From NCBI GenBank assembly GCA_963797115.1, contig CAWCOH010000006.1, forward strand, positions 1 to 64,000: a stretch of DNA of 64,000 nucleotides. The letters run 5' to 3'. Each line of letters begins with the position of its first letter. The stretch's first letter is position 1. The stretch is from AP-15 sp963797115 (lineage in GTDB: Bacteria; Pseudomonadota; Alphaproteobacteria; ATCC43930; CGMCC-115725). Below, in pieces: positions 38,350-48,183 of the stretch. Made by a program: the position numbers and the translations under genes. The notes under the pieces are model-generated. The model was not told the DNA's origin, searched no databases, and was given only the letters and a program-made list of their open reading frames with translations.

Positions 38350-39495
38350 TTAACAGTCAGATCGGGCCGGGTTTTCGCGAAGCCCCAGCCGGGCCAGGCG
38401 CGGCAATACCTCTGCGCAGAAATACGGCAGCTCGTCGAGGTAGTTGACGAACGACACCCCGATCCCGGTGAGACCGGCGGCGGCCAATTGCGCCAGGTCG
38501 CGGGCCACCGTGTCGGGGTCGCCGACGAGCGGCAATCCGCCCATCCCGTTGGCCTGGTGCTCGCGGAGCCGCCGGAATTCCTCGGGCCCGTGCGTCTGCG
38601 GCGTGATGTTCTTCATCGCCAGGATGTTGTCGACCGCCGCCCAGTCGGCGTGCTCGACGATGCAGTGGCGGTGGTAATCCTTTGCCTCCTGCCCCGTGGC
38701 CCGGCAGGTCACGACACCCACGGTATAGACGTCGATCTCGCGGCCGCGTTGCCGCGCAAGGGCTTTCACATTCTCGACATGCCGCACCGTCTCCGCGAAG
38801 GAGATGCCGCGCGAGACGTTCGAGAACAACGCATCGCAGTTGCGGATCGCGAAGGCTTGGCCGGTCGGCGAGGCGCCGGCGTTCATGATCAAGGGGCGTG
38901 TGCCGCCAAAGGGTTTGGGCTCGGCATGCCCGCCCTTGAGCTTGATGAACTCGCCCGCGAAGTCGAAATCCTCCTGCGTCGACCAGGCGAGCTTGACGAC
39001 GTCGAGCCACTCCTGGGCGTAGGCATAGCGCGCCTCGTGGTCGCGCAGGGTGGCGCCGAACATCTCGAACTCGCCCTCGTTCCAGCCGCAGACGAGGTTC
39101 AGACCAAAGCGCCCCTCGCCGATGTGGTCGGCGGTGACGAACTCCTTGGCGGCGATCAGCGGCGGGAACAGCGGCGCGTGCACGGTGCCGAACGCGACCA
39201 GCCGCTCGGTCTTGGCGAGCAGGCCGCAGGCCCAGGTCACCGTCTCCAACGTGGCGCCCTGATAGTCGGTGGCGCCGCCATAGCCCTTCCAGCGGCCGAT
39301 CGGCAACATGAACTCGATGCCCGCGCGGTCGGCCATCTGCGCCAGCCGCACACAATCGGGCCAGCTGCCGGACCAGCGCTCCGGCACCATCGTGACCGCC
39401 CGACCGGAGGAGCAGTTGGCGCCAAAGAGACCAAGCTTCAGCCGGTTGGCGCTGCCCATCGCGGCGCGCCCGCGCTCTGCGATGTCGCGCGTCAC
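38350..39495 (-). CDS. LLM-class flavin-dependent monooxygenase
   Basis: A luciferase-like TIM-barrel monooxygenase that uses FMNH2 supplied by a separate reductase. The body starts at KLGLFGANCSSG; the real start may be the ATG 12 codons in, since no SD precedes the GTG. Motifs are EFMLPIGRWKGYGG, GEGRFGLNLVCGWNEGEFEM, IMNAGASPTGQAFAIRNCD and GGLPLVGDPDTVARDL. It resembles RutA/SfnG-type enzymes, but the substrate cannot be read from sequence. It stands next to an NTF2-like relic and an amidohydrolase on the same strand. Confidence 0.85.
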   Translation of the reverse strand: MTRDIAERGRAAMGSANRLKLGLFGANCSSGRAVTMVPERWSGSWPDCVRLAQMADRAGIEFMLPIGRWKGYGGATDYQGATLETVTWACGLLAKTERLVAFGTVHAPLFPPLIAAKEFVTADHIGEGRFGLNLVCGWNEGEFEMFGATLRDHEARYAYAQEWLDVVKLAWSTQEDFDFAGEFIKLKGGHAEPKPFGGTRPLIMNAGASPTGQAFAIRNCDALFSNVSRGISFAETVRHVENVKALARQRGREIDVYTVGVVTCRATGQEAKDYHRHCIVEHADWAAVDNILAMKNITPQTHGPEEFRRLREHQANGMGGLPLVGDPDTVARDLAQLAAAGLTGIGVSFVNYLDELPYFCAEVLPRLARLGLRENPARSDC

Positions 39496-39538
39496 GACAC
39501 CCGCTCGTTCGTTGTGGGAGACGTCGCCCCGCTCTTGC

Positions 39539-39992
39539 TCATTGTTTCGGCGGAACGTGTGGTGATGAGTGGTGATGAGCGATGCGCCATTCGCCGGCCC
39601 GCCTGGTGATCAACATCGTGAAGCGCGACGGCCTCGGCACGGGCTTCCCTTCCTGCATCCCGGTGAACTCGTAGAACCCGGTGACAAGCACAGCATTGTC
39701 ATCGATCACGATCGTGCGCCTTTCTTGGATTACGTTCTTGTTGCCGCTGCCCTTTAGCACTGAAAAAGTATTTTTCGATTGCTTCAGTCCCCTCCGAAAT
39801 CACCGGGCTGACGGTCCCCAGCAGGATCGCGTCCGGCCAATATTTCTGTACCACCGCACCGGGGTCGTTCGAGGTATACGCCGCCGACCATTGGTCTACT
39901 ACCGCATTCGCGTCCTCGGCCGGACCGGCGGCAGCCGCAGCGGCGGACATCAAGATCATGACCATCAGGACGGTTTGAGCGAAGCGCACCAT
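39539..39992 (-). pseudogene. secreted SnoaL/NTF2-like protein, frameshifted
   Basis: From the ATG at 39992 the frame encodes a signal peptide and DANAVVDQWSAAYTSNDPG, AVVQKYWPDAILLGT. It breaks in a run of five T's near 39770 (EKYF). The other frame continues LKGSGNKNVIQERR, VLVTGFYEFT, FTMLITRRAGEWRIAHHHSS. One extra T explains the split. The NTF2 cone fold would be about 150 residues. It resembles SgcJ/EcaC-type proteins. Confidence 0.7.
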
Positions 39993-40013
39993 TTCTGCTT
40001 CCCTGGACGGTGG

Positions 40014-41246
40014 TCAGGCCACCCTTTTGTAAAATACCCCGTCCTTCATGATGTGGGTCAGGTGCTCGCCCTGGCCGTCGAGCAATGAGATGTCGGCGAG
40101 GGGGTCGCCGCCGACGGCGATCAGATCGGCGCGGGCGCCGGGCGCGATGACGCCGAGCTCACCGGTGCGGTTCAGGAGGTCGGCATTGACGACCGTTGCC
40201 GAGCGGATGATGTCGAAGGGCGTCATCGCCTCGCTACGGATAACGAATTCACGCGACTGGTAGCGATGCATCGGGCCCAGCAGATCAGTGCCGTAGCCGA
40301 TCTTGACGCCGGCCCGCTGGAGGATCTCGAGCGAGCCGAGACCCGCCTCGCGCACTTCGGCGAGCTTGGCCATGCTGACTTCGGGAAAGCCGAGCTCGCG
40401 GCCATGGCGGTGCAAGGCGTCATAGGTGATGAGGGTCGGCACGACAAAGGCGTCGGCATCCGCGACGTGCTCGGCGGTGGCGCTGTCGATCAGATTGCCG
40501 TGCTCGATCGAGCGCACGCCGAAATCGATCGAGCGGCGGATCGCCTCGGGCGAATAGGCGTGGGCCAGCACATAGGTGTGCCAGGCCTCGGCCTCCGCGA
40601 CGATCGCGCGCACCTCCTCTTCGCTGTATTGCAGGTTCCAGATCGGGTCGTAGGGCGAGGCGACGCCACCCGAGGCCAGGATCTTGATCTGTGTGGCCCC
40701 TTTGCGCAGCTCGTCGCGCGCCGCGCGGCGGCATTCGGTGACGCCGTCGGCGATGCGCGAGAGATTGATGCCGCCTTCGCAGCAGGCGCAGGTGACGACC
40801 GATTGGGTGCGCGGCCTAGTGTCGCCATGGCCGCCGGTCTGGCTCAACGCCATGCCCGAAGGGAAGATGCGGGGACCGTGGACGAGGCCCTCTTCGACCG
40901 CCTCGGCGAGCCCGCCATCGGCACCCGCGGCGTCGCGGATCGTGGTGAAGCCGCGCTGCAGCATGCCTTCGAGCACCTTAGCCGCCTGCAGGGTCAGCAA
41001 GGTGGCCGGCCGGTCCGAGAGGCGAGCAAGTGCGGTATCGACGGCAAGCACATGGACGTGGGCGTCGATCAGCCCCGGTAACAAGGTGCGGCCCGCCAGG
41101 TCGATCGTCTCGGCCGCCGCACTCGTGATCGGTCGGTCCGAGACTTCGCTGATGCGGTTACCCTCGACCAGCACATGGTGATCCTCGCGGCGTTCATTGC
41201 GGGTGCCGTCGAGCACCGTACAGTTGGCGAAAATGGTCGCCGCCAT
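40014..41246 (-). CDS. metal-dependent amidohydrolase (imidazolonepropionase/prolidase-like)
   Basis: A 410-residue TIM-barrel amidohydrolase. The metal site reads DAHVHV (first His pair), the bridging Lys in TQIKILASGG, VLAHAYSPEAI, RSIEHGNLI and KIGYGTDLLG (Asp). The N-terminal beta-sandwich is split around residue 50 and closes with GARADLIAVGGDPL. Relatives hydrolyse N-acyl or dipeptide-like bonds. The gene follows the NTF2-like relic by 21 nt on the same strand. Confidence 0.88.
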   Translation of the reverse strand: MAATIFANCTVLDGTRNERREDHHVLVEGNRISEVSDRPITSAAAETIDLAGRTLLPGLIDAHVHVLAVDTALARLSDRPATLLTLQAAKVLEGMLQRGFTTIRDAAGADGGLAEAVEEGLVHGPRIFPSGMALSQTGGHGDTRPRTQSVVTCACCEGGINLSRIADGVTECRRAARDELRKGATQIKILASGGVASPYDPIWNLQYSEEEVRAIVAEAEAWHTYVLAHAYSPEAIRRSIDFGVRSIEHGNLIDSATAEHVADADAFVVPTLITYDALHRHGRELGFPEVSMAKLAEVREAGLGSLEILQRAGVKIGYGTDLLGPMHRYQSREFVIRSEAMTPFDIIRSATVVNADLLNRTGELGVIAPGARADLIAVGGDPLADISLLDGQGEHLTHIMKDGVFYKRVA

Positions 41247-41284
41247 CGAGCCTGCCTCGCGTCTGCACCTGACACAAACGGTTA

Positions 41285-41489
41285 TACGTCATTCCCGCAA
41301 ACGCGGGAATCCAGAGCCCCAGGCCAGGAAGTCTATTTGGGACCCCTGGTTTTCGAGCATATCGCATCACGGTTGTGCGTCCTTCGAGACGCGTCCTTTG
41401 GGCGCTCCTCAGGATTAAGGAAGCCGATGATGGCATTGAGAAAATCTCTCATTCTGAGGAGGCCGCGCAGCGGCTGTCTCGAAGAACAC
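41285..41489. repeat. palindromic repeats between the amidohydrolase and SDR genes
   Basis: ATTCCCGCAAACGCGGGAAT at about 41290 is a perfect short palindrome. A larger inverted pair follows at 41376-41420 and 41446-41489, sharing CTTCGAGAC and CTCCTCAG in opposite orientation with a loop of about 25 nt. These are bacterial extragenic palindromes. The 41247-41627 gap holds no gene. Confidence 0.6.
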
Positions 41490-41627
41490 ACCGCGCTGAT
41501 CCAGCCGATCGTACATTCTTGCATACGGCATTTCGCGGGGCTGACGAGGCCCCACTGGATTGCCCGGCCGGCGGAAGCGGGCTAACGTCGGGTCCGGAAA
41601 TCCAACCAGCTTTGGGGAGGAAGACTT

Positions 41628-42569
41628 ATGACGACTATGGTCCTGGGCGGCACCGGTTTCATCGGCCGCCGGCTCGTACCGCTATTGGCGCAGCGCGGCG
41701 AGGAAGTCGTCTGCATGGACATCAACCCCGCCACCGCCTCGTACGACCACCTCGGCAAGCAGGTCAAGGTGGTGCGCGGCGATGTCAGCCAATTCGACGA
41801 CGTAATGTCGGCGATGGTCGCGGCGAAACCGTCGCGGGTGGTCAACCTCGCCTATTACCTCGGCAGCGAGCATCCCCCGCATGTCGCCTTCAAGCTCAAC
41901 ATCCACGGCATGGACAATTGCTTCGAGGCGGCGCGCCTGTGCAGCGTCAATCGGGTTGCCTATGCCAGCTCATTGGCGGTCAGCGGCGAGCAGCATTTCT
42001 ACGGCGACCGCATCGTGACCGAGGACGATTTCCGCCATGGCCATGTCCAATATGCGATGCATAAGATCTTCAACGAGTGGCAGGCGCAGGATTACCGCGA
42101 GAAGCACGGGCTGGAAATCACTGCGATCCGCCCGGCCAACGTCACCGGCAACGACAAGATCGTGGGCTCGGTCGACCACGTCAAATGCATCACCTTCCCG
42201 GCCCGCGGCGAATCGATCTCGTTCCCGTACAAAGACGCGATGCGCTGCCCGATCCATGTCGACGAGATCGCCGAAATCTTCGCTCGGGTGATCATGACCG
42301 ACAAGCCCCAGCACGGGGTCTACAATACCGGGGGTGTGGGGATCAGTCTCGGCGAGATCGCCGATATGGTCCGCGAATTCTTGCCCGACGCCAAGATCAC
42401 CTTCGACAAGGAGACCGGCGGCAAAGCGATTTCCGGCAACTACCTGATCGACAACAGCCGGCTAGTACAGGAGTTCGGCGTGCAGTACCGGCCCTATCGC
42501 GAGCGCGTATTGCAGATCATCAACGAGGTCCGCCGCGAGGCCGGCCTGCCGCTCGTGAGCGATCGGTAG
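41628..42569 (+). CDS. NAD-dependent epimerase/dehydratase (extended SDR)
   Basis: A 313-residue Rossmann protein: GGTGFIGRRL (nucleotide binding), MDINPAT, VVNLAYYLG, ASSLAVSG and the catalytic YAMHK. RPANVTG and the C-terminal GVYNTGG, with the substrate-lid region, follow. It resembles the nucleoside-sugar epimerase branch, but sugar-specific residues are not obvious. A GGGAGG SD lies ahead of the ATG. It stands alone between an amidohydrolase and the glycan locus. Confidence 0.85.
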   Translation: MTTMVLGGTGFIGRRLVPLLAQRGEEVVCMDINPATASYDHLGKQVKVVRGDVSQFDDVMSAMVAAKPSRVVNLAYYLGSEHPPHVAFKLNIHGMDNCFEAARLCSVNRVAYASSLAVSGEQHFYGDRIVTEDDFRHGHVQYAMHKIFNEWQAQDYREKHGLEITAIRPANVTGNDKIVGSVDHVKCITFPARGESISFPYKDAMRCPIHVDEIAEIFARVIMTDKPQHGVYNTGGVGISLGEIADMVREFLPDAKITFDKETGGKAISGNYLIDNSRLVQEFGVQYRPYRERVLQIINEVRREAGLPLVSDR

Positions 42570-42623
42570 ACCGAGGCCAGCCCTTCCCCGTCCCGGAGGG
42601 CTTGCGGGCGAGGCATCGGCATT

Positions 42624-42831
42624 CTCGTCGTGACGATGGGAATGCCCGGGCTGATTTACCGCTGGCACTACCGAGCCCACGGCGTGCGCGGACTCGAAAA
42701 GAAGCATCCTGCGCTTCTCGGGGATCACTTCGGTCCGCGAGATGCTGTTCGGAATGGTCGAGGCAGCGAGCGATGCCAAGCGGCGGGCGTGGCTCGACCG
42801 CATGAAGAACTATGGTCAGCGCTGTGTTTGA
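42624..42831 (+). pseudogene. C-terminal remnant of a flavodoxin-fold NAD(P)H oxidoreductase
   Basis: One frame reads VTMGMPGLIYRWHYRAHGV and RGLEKK. After a break near 42703 another reads ILRFSGITSVREMLFGMVEA and SDAKRRAWLDRMKNYG to the stop at 42831. Together they match the C-terminus of NAD(P)H-dependent quinone or azo reductase-like proteins. The FMN-binding N-terminal part is absent. Confidence 0.45.
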
Positions 42832-42900
42832 GTCGATCACTAAGAACGGTTGTTCAAGGAACCGCTCACTTCCGGGAACCGGCCAAGAACTTGGCCTGCC

Positions 42901-44001
42901 TCAAGGAAGTCCCCTGCGTTCGAGAATCGGGCGCAAGCGCTTCTCGCGCACCCTTTCGAGCCCGGTGCGCAAGCCGCGTTTATATCGCCCTTTCTGCTGT
43001 TCGATCACGTGCGCGAGCGCAATCGCCACCCCGAGGGTAAGCCCGAATACCAAAATCCTATGCGATCCGCCCCCAGCGGGGCCGGGGATCACGGTCCCGA
43101 AGAAATTCAAAAGCGGGAAGTGCAGTAGGTAAAGTCCGAACGTCGTCCCGGCGAGAAACCGGATCAGCCGCTCAATCGCTGCTCCGGGCATTGGCAACGG
43201 AGCGTTGGCGAGCCCCACGATGAAGAGTGCAACGAACCCGCTGATGACGTAGTCGTAGCCTGAGAACTCGCCTGGAAGCCAGGGCGATCGTGACTGTTGG
43301 AAGAGGTGCCTACACCCGAGCGCCTCGAGCCCGATGAACCCCGTTATGGCGCCGAATGCCAATGTCGTTCCCCATGCCCGCGGCAGCGCCGCGCGCCATC
43401 GCCAAGCTGCCATGCCCATCAGCCAAACCGGAAAGAGGAGGAGGATCTTTGGTCCGGCGAGCATGGCCGCGACGGCGAGTGCCACCATCCGCCGCCGCCC
43501 GTCCAGAAAAGTGGCGAGGCCGAAGAGGATGTAGTACCAAGCCTCATAGTTGAGCGTCCCAAACGGATAGTCGGAACCCGGGGGCATCACCAACTTCCAG
43601 CTGGAGCTGAGAAATACTACAGAGAGCGCATAACCGAGAAATGTCTCAAGCGGGCCGTGGCCCATCTGCGGCAGGAGATCCGGTTCGTATAAGCGGGAAT
43701 TGACCGCCATCCCGACGTGGTCGAGCACCGCTGTTACGATAAAAGCCGGGAGGATCACCGAATAGAGCCGGGCAGCCCGACTCAAGCCGTAGTCCTCGAG
43801 GGTTCGCTCTCTCGTCTCGGTGACCCAGGCGATGACGAAGCCCGAAAGGACGAAGAACACCAGCACCGCGGTATGGCCATAGGGCTGCATCTGCCACAAC
43901 AGGCCGCCGCTGTAACGCGCATCAGCGTAATGCGACACGAAAACCGTGAATGCTGCGCCGAAACGCAGCGCGTCGAGGTAAAGCGAAAGGCCACTTGTCA
44001 T
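42901..44001 (-). CDS. acyltransferase 3 family (OafA/YrhL-like) membrane protein
   Basis: A 366-residue polytopic acyltransferase that O-acylates surface sugars. It has the N-terminal LDALRFGAAFTVFVSHY (the R..H pattern at the active site), FFVLSGFVIAW, ARLYSVILPAF, and about ten hydrophobic helices. It is divergent from the GT-C-like gene at 44123 with a 121-nt gap. An identical spacing is seen at the truncated copy near 46,280. A basic C-terminus faces the cytoplasm. Confidence 0.88.
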   Translation of the reverse strand: MTSGLSLYLDALRFGAAFTVFVSHYADARYSGGLLWQMQPYGHTAVLVFFVLSGFVIAWVTETRERTLEDYGLSRAARLYSVILPAFIVTAVLDHVGMAVNSRLYEPDLLPQMGHGPLETFLGYALSVVFLSSSWKLVMPPGSDYPFGTLNYEAWYYILFGLATFLDGRRRMVALAVAAMLAGPKILLLFPVWLMGMAAWRWRAALPRAWGTTLAFGAITGFIGLEALGCRHLFQQSRSPWLPGEFSGYDYVISGFVALFIVGLANAPLPMPGAAIERLIRFLAGTTFGLYLLHFPLLNFFGTVIPGPAGGGSHRILVFGLTLGVAIALAHVIEQQKGRYKRGLRTGLERVREKRLRPILERRGLP

Positions 44002-44122
44002 CGCCTAAATTTAACGCAACCGCTGCGGATGTTACGGAAGCGTACCATACCAAGATGTAGAAACGCCGCCACCGATATGAGATACGATCGCGCAGCGTGA
44101 CAGGTTGGAGGGATCTCAAAGC

Positions 44123-45787
44123 TTGTCGATTGACCTTTCATTTCTTTACCCCCTCTATTCGCTCGATCCTCGAGCGGTCTGGAAGGGTCAGCTTGCGGTG
44201 CTCATTGCTGTGGCGGCCGCGGCAGCGGTGGTGCTCATACCCCTCAACCCCGACTCGCGCGGTCTGCGCTGGCTCAAGCGTTGCAGCGTCGCTGCCATCA
44301 TGTTAATTGCCGCTCTGCAATTTGCCATTGTTACATATTATCTTTTTTATCCGAGTTATCTTAATCATGCGGAAGCCGTCGTTGCCGCGGCGTCGTGGCT
44401 GGGTTGGGAGGGCTACCCGCTCTATCCGCCGCTAGATGGCGGCGACATATATGGGACGCAATATGGACCGAGCCTTTTTCAGGTAAACGGTTTCTTTCTT
44501 TCGATTCTCGGGCCATCGATCGTCGCATCAAAGATACCTGGCGTGACGGCGTTTGCCCTATCACAATTTCTGTCGTTCGTGACTCTCCGGCGAACCGGAG
44601 CTGGCGTGGCCGAGGCGTTGACGATGACGAGTGTACAATGCGTCGTCCTAGCCGGGTTCACTGATCAGGGTTTCGCTTTCGGTGTGCGCTCGGATGCACT
44701 TCTGTTTCTTGCAGCACAGACCGCTGTCCTCACGGCGACGTCTGCTCCGACGCTGCTCACAGCAGGAGCACTTGGTCTGCTTGGCGGCATTTGCACCAAT
44801 TTCAAAATCCATGGAGGATTTTATATTCTACCGGCCTTCGTTTTTTGCCTGTGTCGGTCGACGAGCACCGCAGCGGGTCTGCGGCTGACCTGTGCGGCCG
44901 GATTGGCGGCCGGTATCGCGTTGGCCCTCCCCTTCAGCCCAAACAATGCATCACTTGTTGATTATTACCATTATTTTCAGGCCTTGTCCAATAATCTCTG
45001 GAACCGATGGCTCTTTGCGCAGAACGTCGTTTTCGCAGGAATGTGTCTTGCGCCACTTTTTTTAGTCTATGCGCTCTTCACCCCTAAACTACCACGCGCG
45101 TTCAATTGGTTTGTCGCGACGCTGGTCTTGTGTATCATGGTAGTTGTATTTCCCGCTGCAGAGAATGGATCGGGGCCCTACCATCTGCTACCGTTTCTTC
45201 CGTCCATCGTGTGGGGCTTCTTTGTCGTTCGCCGAGACGTTTCGAACGTACGGAGCGTTCGAGCTAGAGGAATGTACGAAGGCCTTACAATAGGTCTGAT
45301 CCTCGCCCTCCTTTTCGGTTACGGCCCGATCGTGATTGCCTCATGGGCCACCGTGTTGCGCATCTTTGGCGAAGCTCCGCTCATCAGGGAGGCGACGGCT
45401 GAGATCGAGAGAACTCTCGACGATAATCCGGGACTCAAGGTCGCCGTCGGCCCTGGCGCCGAATTTTACAGTGCCCAATATTTGCGCGTGATCCCCGTCT
45501 TTCGCGGCAACCCCCTGCCGATCAACTCGACTTCCTGGATGGACCTCGTGCGAAACGGCGTCAGCGACCAGATCGTCAGGCGCGCAATAAGGGAATGTCA
45601 CGTCGACCTCTGGCTCCTGCCATCGGGCGCGCCATTTGTCATGATGAGCCACTTGGATGGAAAAGATATCTTTTCAGAGCAACTGCGCGCAGACTTTTAC
45701 GATACTTACGAGAGACGGCTTTCAGGCCGGGTATTCGATCAATGGAGATGCAAACGGCGTGAGGACAATTTCGAGACACGACGATGA
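44123..45787 (+). CDS. polytopic GT-C-like membrane protein, copy A
   Basis: A 554-residue protein. I chose the TTG at 44123, because the SD GGAGGG lies about 10 nt upstream and the paralogue uses the homologous TTG. There are about ten hydrophobic segments and a C-terminal soluble domain (PGLKVAVGPGAE, RVIPVFRGNPLPINS, DLWLLPSGAPF). Likely periplasmic loops read YPSYLNHAEAVVAAASWLGW and GGDIYGTQYGP. The layout is like lipid-linked-sugar glycosyltransferases (GT39/GT87 type), but no diagnostic motif is certain. It is paralogous to the gene at 46402. Confidence 0.6.
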   Translation: MSIDLSFLYPLYSLDPRAVWKGQLAVLIAVAAAAAVVLIPLNPDSRGLRWLKRCSVAAIMLIAALQFAIVTYYLFYPSYLNHAEAVVAAASWLGWEGYPLYPPLDGGDIYGTQYGPSLFQVNGFFLSILGPSIVASKIPGVTAFALSQFLSFVTLRRTGAGVAEALTMTSVQCVVLAGFTDQGFAFGVRSDALLFLAAQTAVLTATSAPTLLTAGALGLLGGICTNFKIHGGFYILPAFVFCLCRSTSTAAGLRLTCAAGLAAGIALALPFSPNNASLVDYYHYFQALSNNLWNRWLFAQNVVFAGMCLAPLFLVYALFTPKLPRAFNWFVATLVLCIMVVVFPAAENGSGPYHLLPFLPSIVWGFFVVRRDVSNVRSVRARGMYEGLTIGLILALLFGYGPIVIASWATVLRIFGEAPLIREATAEIERTLDDNPGLKVAVGPGAEFYSAQYLRVIPVFRGNPLPINSTSWMDLVRNGVSDQIVRRAIRECHVDLWLLPSGAPFVMMSHLDGKDIFSEQLRADFYDTYERRLSGRVFDQWRCKRREDNFETRR

Positions 45788-45911
45788 TCTGCCTGGCCCT
45801 GCGTCCCTCCTGTCTGCGCCTATTGCGAATGCCACCCTTCGGGAGCCTTCGGCCGGCCATCGCGTTCTGGCTTCCAACTATCGGAATGGGGCAACGTTTT
45901 GGCTCCTCATG

Positions 45912-46280
45912 CTATGGTTGATGACGCCAGCAGATGAACGAGCGCGGCGCGGCGGTCGATCGCCCGTCTTGCCTGTCCCACACTATGAAACTCATCTGCG
46001 GCAGAAGTTCCGGTTCGTATAAGCGGGAATTTACCGCCATCCCGATGAGGGCAGCCCGGCTCAAGCCATATTCCTCGAGGGTCGGCTCTCTCGTCTCGAT
46101 GACCCAGGCGATGACGAAGCCCGAAAGGACGAAGAGCACCAGCACCGCGGTATGGCCATAGGGCTGCATCTGCCACAACAGGCCGCCGCTGTAACGCGCA
46201 TCACCGTAATGCGGCACGAAAACGGTGAATGCTGCGACGAAACGTAGCGCGTCCAGGTAAAGGGAAAGTGCAATTGTCAT
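45912..46280 (-). pseudogene. truncated second copy of the acyltransferase 3 gene
   Basis: Nearly the same first 75 residues as the gene at 42901-44001 (LYLDALRFVAAFTVFVPHY, QPYGHTAVLVLFVLSGFVIA). Sequence then jumps by an internal deletion to MAVNSRLYEPELLPQM and ends in unrelated sequence. It is the 5' remainder of a tandem duplication of acyltransferase, promoter and GT-C-like gene. Confidence 0.8.
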
Positions 46281-46401
46281 CGCCTAAATTTGACGCCACC
46301 GCTGCAAATGTTACGGAAGCGTAACATTCCAAGATGTAGAAAGGCCGCCACCGATATGAGATACGATCGCGCGGCATGACAGGTAAGGAGGATCTCAAAG
46401 C

Positions 46402-48069
46402 TTGTCGTTCGATCTCTCAGTCCTCTACCCCCTCTATTCGATCGACCCGCGAGCCGTTTGGAAGGGTCAGCTAGTGGTCCTCATTGCTGTGACGGCCGCG
46501 GCGGCAGCAATCGTCATAGCGGTCAATCCGGAGTCGCGCGGACTGCGCTGGCTCAAGCGCTGCGGCGTCGCTGCCATCATGGTAATTGCCGCTCTGCAAT
46601 TTGCCATTGTCACCTATTATCTTTTTTTTCCAAGCTATCTCAATCACATGGAGGCCGCTGTCGCCGCGGTGTCGTGGCTGGGCTGGGATGGCTACCCGCT
46701 CTACCCTCGGCTTGATACGGGCGACGCTTATGGCCTTCCGTACGGACCCGCCCTTTTCCAGGTAACCGGTTTCTTTCTATGGGTTTTCGGGCCGTCGATC
46801 GGCGCATCGAAGGTGCTCGGCCTGACGGCATTTGCTCTATCGCAGGTCCTCTCCTTCATCACCCTTCGGCGCAGCGGCGCCTCGGTTGCAGAGGCGCTGA
46901 CGATGACGGGTGTGCAATGCGTCGCGCTCGCAGGGTTCACCGATCAGGGCTACGTGTCCGGTATGCGGTCAGACGTACTCTTGTTTCTTGGTGCGCAAAC
47001 CGCAGTCCTGGTCGGGACATCCGCACCCACGCTGCTGACGGCTGGCGCACTTGGGCTGCTCGGCGGCATCTGCACGAATTTTAAAATCCACGGCGGTTTC
47101 TACATTCTACCCGCCTTTGTGTACTGTCTGAGCCGATCCCACAGCACCACGGCGGGCCTGCGGCTGATTTGCACCGCCGGGTTGGCGGCCGCTATTGCTC
47201 TGGCTGTCCCCTTTAGCGCCAACAACGTCTCACTGTTCGAATACTACGACTACTTCCAGATCCTGAAGCATACCCCGTGGGACCGATGGCTCTTTGAGCA
47301 GAACGTCGTTTTAATAGGAATGTTCCTTATACCACTCTTCTCAATGTATGCATTATTTACCCCAAAACTCCCGCGTGCGTTATATTGGTTCGCCGCCGCG
47401 TTGTTCTTGTCCTTGATAATCGTTGCAATTCCGGCCGCCGTACGCGGTGCTGGAACCTACCACCTCCTACCTTTTCTCCCGTCTGCTATCTGGAGCTTTG
47501 TCGTTTTGCGTCGGAAGATCTCCGCCGGCTTACGGAACGTCCGAGAAAAGGGTCGGTACGAGGCCCTTTCGCTCGGCTTGGTCGTCGCCCTTCTCTTCGG
47601 TTACAGCCCAATTGTGATCGCCTCGTGGCGCACGGTGTTGCGCACGTTCGCCGAAACTCCACTCGTCAACGAGGGCGTAGCCGAGATCGATGAAGCTCTT
47701 GCTGGCAATCCGGGCCTCAAGGTTGCTGTCGGCCCTGGCGCTGCAGCTTTCGATGCCCAAAGGTTGCGGGTGATTCCCGTTTTCCGCGGAAACCCGCTGC
47801 CGATCAACTCATCTTCGTGGATCACCTTTGAACCTAACGGAATTAGTGATGAGATCCTCAGGCGCGCGATAAGAGAATGTCGCGTGGATCTGTGGCTGCT
47901 GCCCTCGGGCTCACCCTTTGTCACGACGAGCCATCTGGACGGAAAGAATGTCTATTCGCCAGAGGTATTGGCGGACTTTAACGCTACGTACAGCAGGCGG
48001 ATCTCAGGTCGGGTATTCGATCAATGGAGGTGCAGACGGCGTGACGAAGCTTCCGGAAAAGCGGGATGA
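46402..48069 (+). CDS. polytopic GT-C-like membrane protein, copy B
   Basis: A 555-residue paralogue of copy A, aligned end to end (for example LRWLKRCGVAAIMVIAALQF and TNFKIHGGFYILPAFVYCL). It has a TTG start at 46402 and a strong AAGGAGG SD. The starts are 2279 bp apart. Most differences are conservative. The C-terminal soluble part keeps RVIPVFRGNPLPINS and the SHLDGK segment, so both copies look functional. They may have split donor or acceptor specificity. Confidence 0.6.
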   Translation: MSFDLSVLYPLYSIDPRAVWKGQLVVLIAVTAAAAAIVIAVNPESRGLRWLKRCGVAAIMVIAALQFAIVTYYLFFPSYLNHMEAAVAAVSWLGWDGYPLYPRLDTGDAYGLPYGPALFQVTGFFLWVFGPSIGASKVLGLTAFALSQVLSFITLRRSGASVAEALTMTGVQCVALAGFTDQGYVSGMRSDVLLFLGAQTAVLVGTSAPTLLTAGALGLLGGICTNFKIHGGFYILPAFVYCLSRSHSTTAGLRLICTAGLAAAIALAVPFSANNVSLFEYYDYFQILKHTPWDRWLFEQNVVLIGMFLIPLFSMYALFTPKLPRALYWFAAALFLSLIIVAIPAAVRGAGTYHLLPFLPSAIWSFVVLRRKISAGLRNVREKGRYEALSLGLVVALLFGYSPIVIASWRTVLRTFAETPLVNEGVAEIDEALAGNPGLKVAVGPGAAAFDAQRLRVIPVFRGNPLPINSSSWITFEPNGISDEILRRAIRECRVDLWLLPSGSPFVTTSHLDGKNVYSPEVLADFNATYSRRISGRVFDQWRCRRRDEASGKAG

Positions 48070-48183
48070 TCCGATAGCGACAGCTGTCGGATGACTTCAC
48101 GCCGTCGAACTCGGCCACCGGCGATCGATCCGCTGTGGGGCCCTGGCTGGAAGCTTTAACGCAACATCCCCGACAAATCGCCG

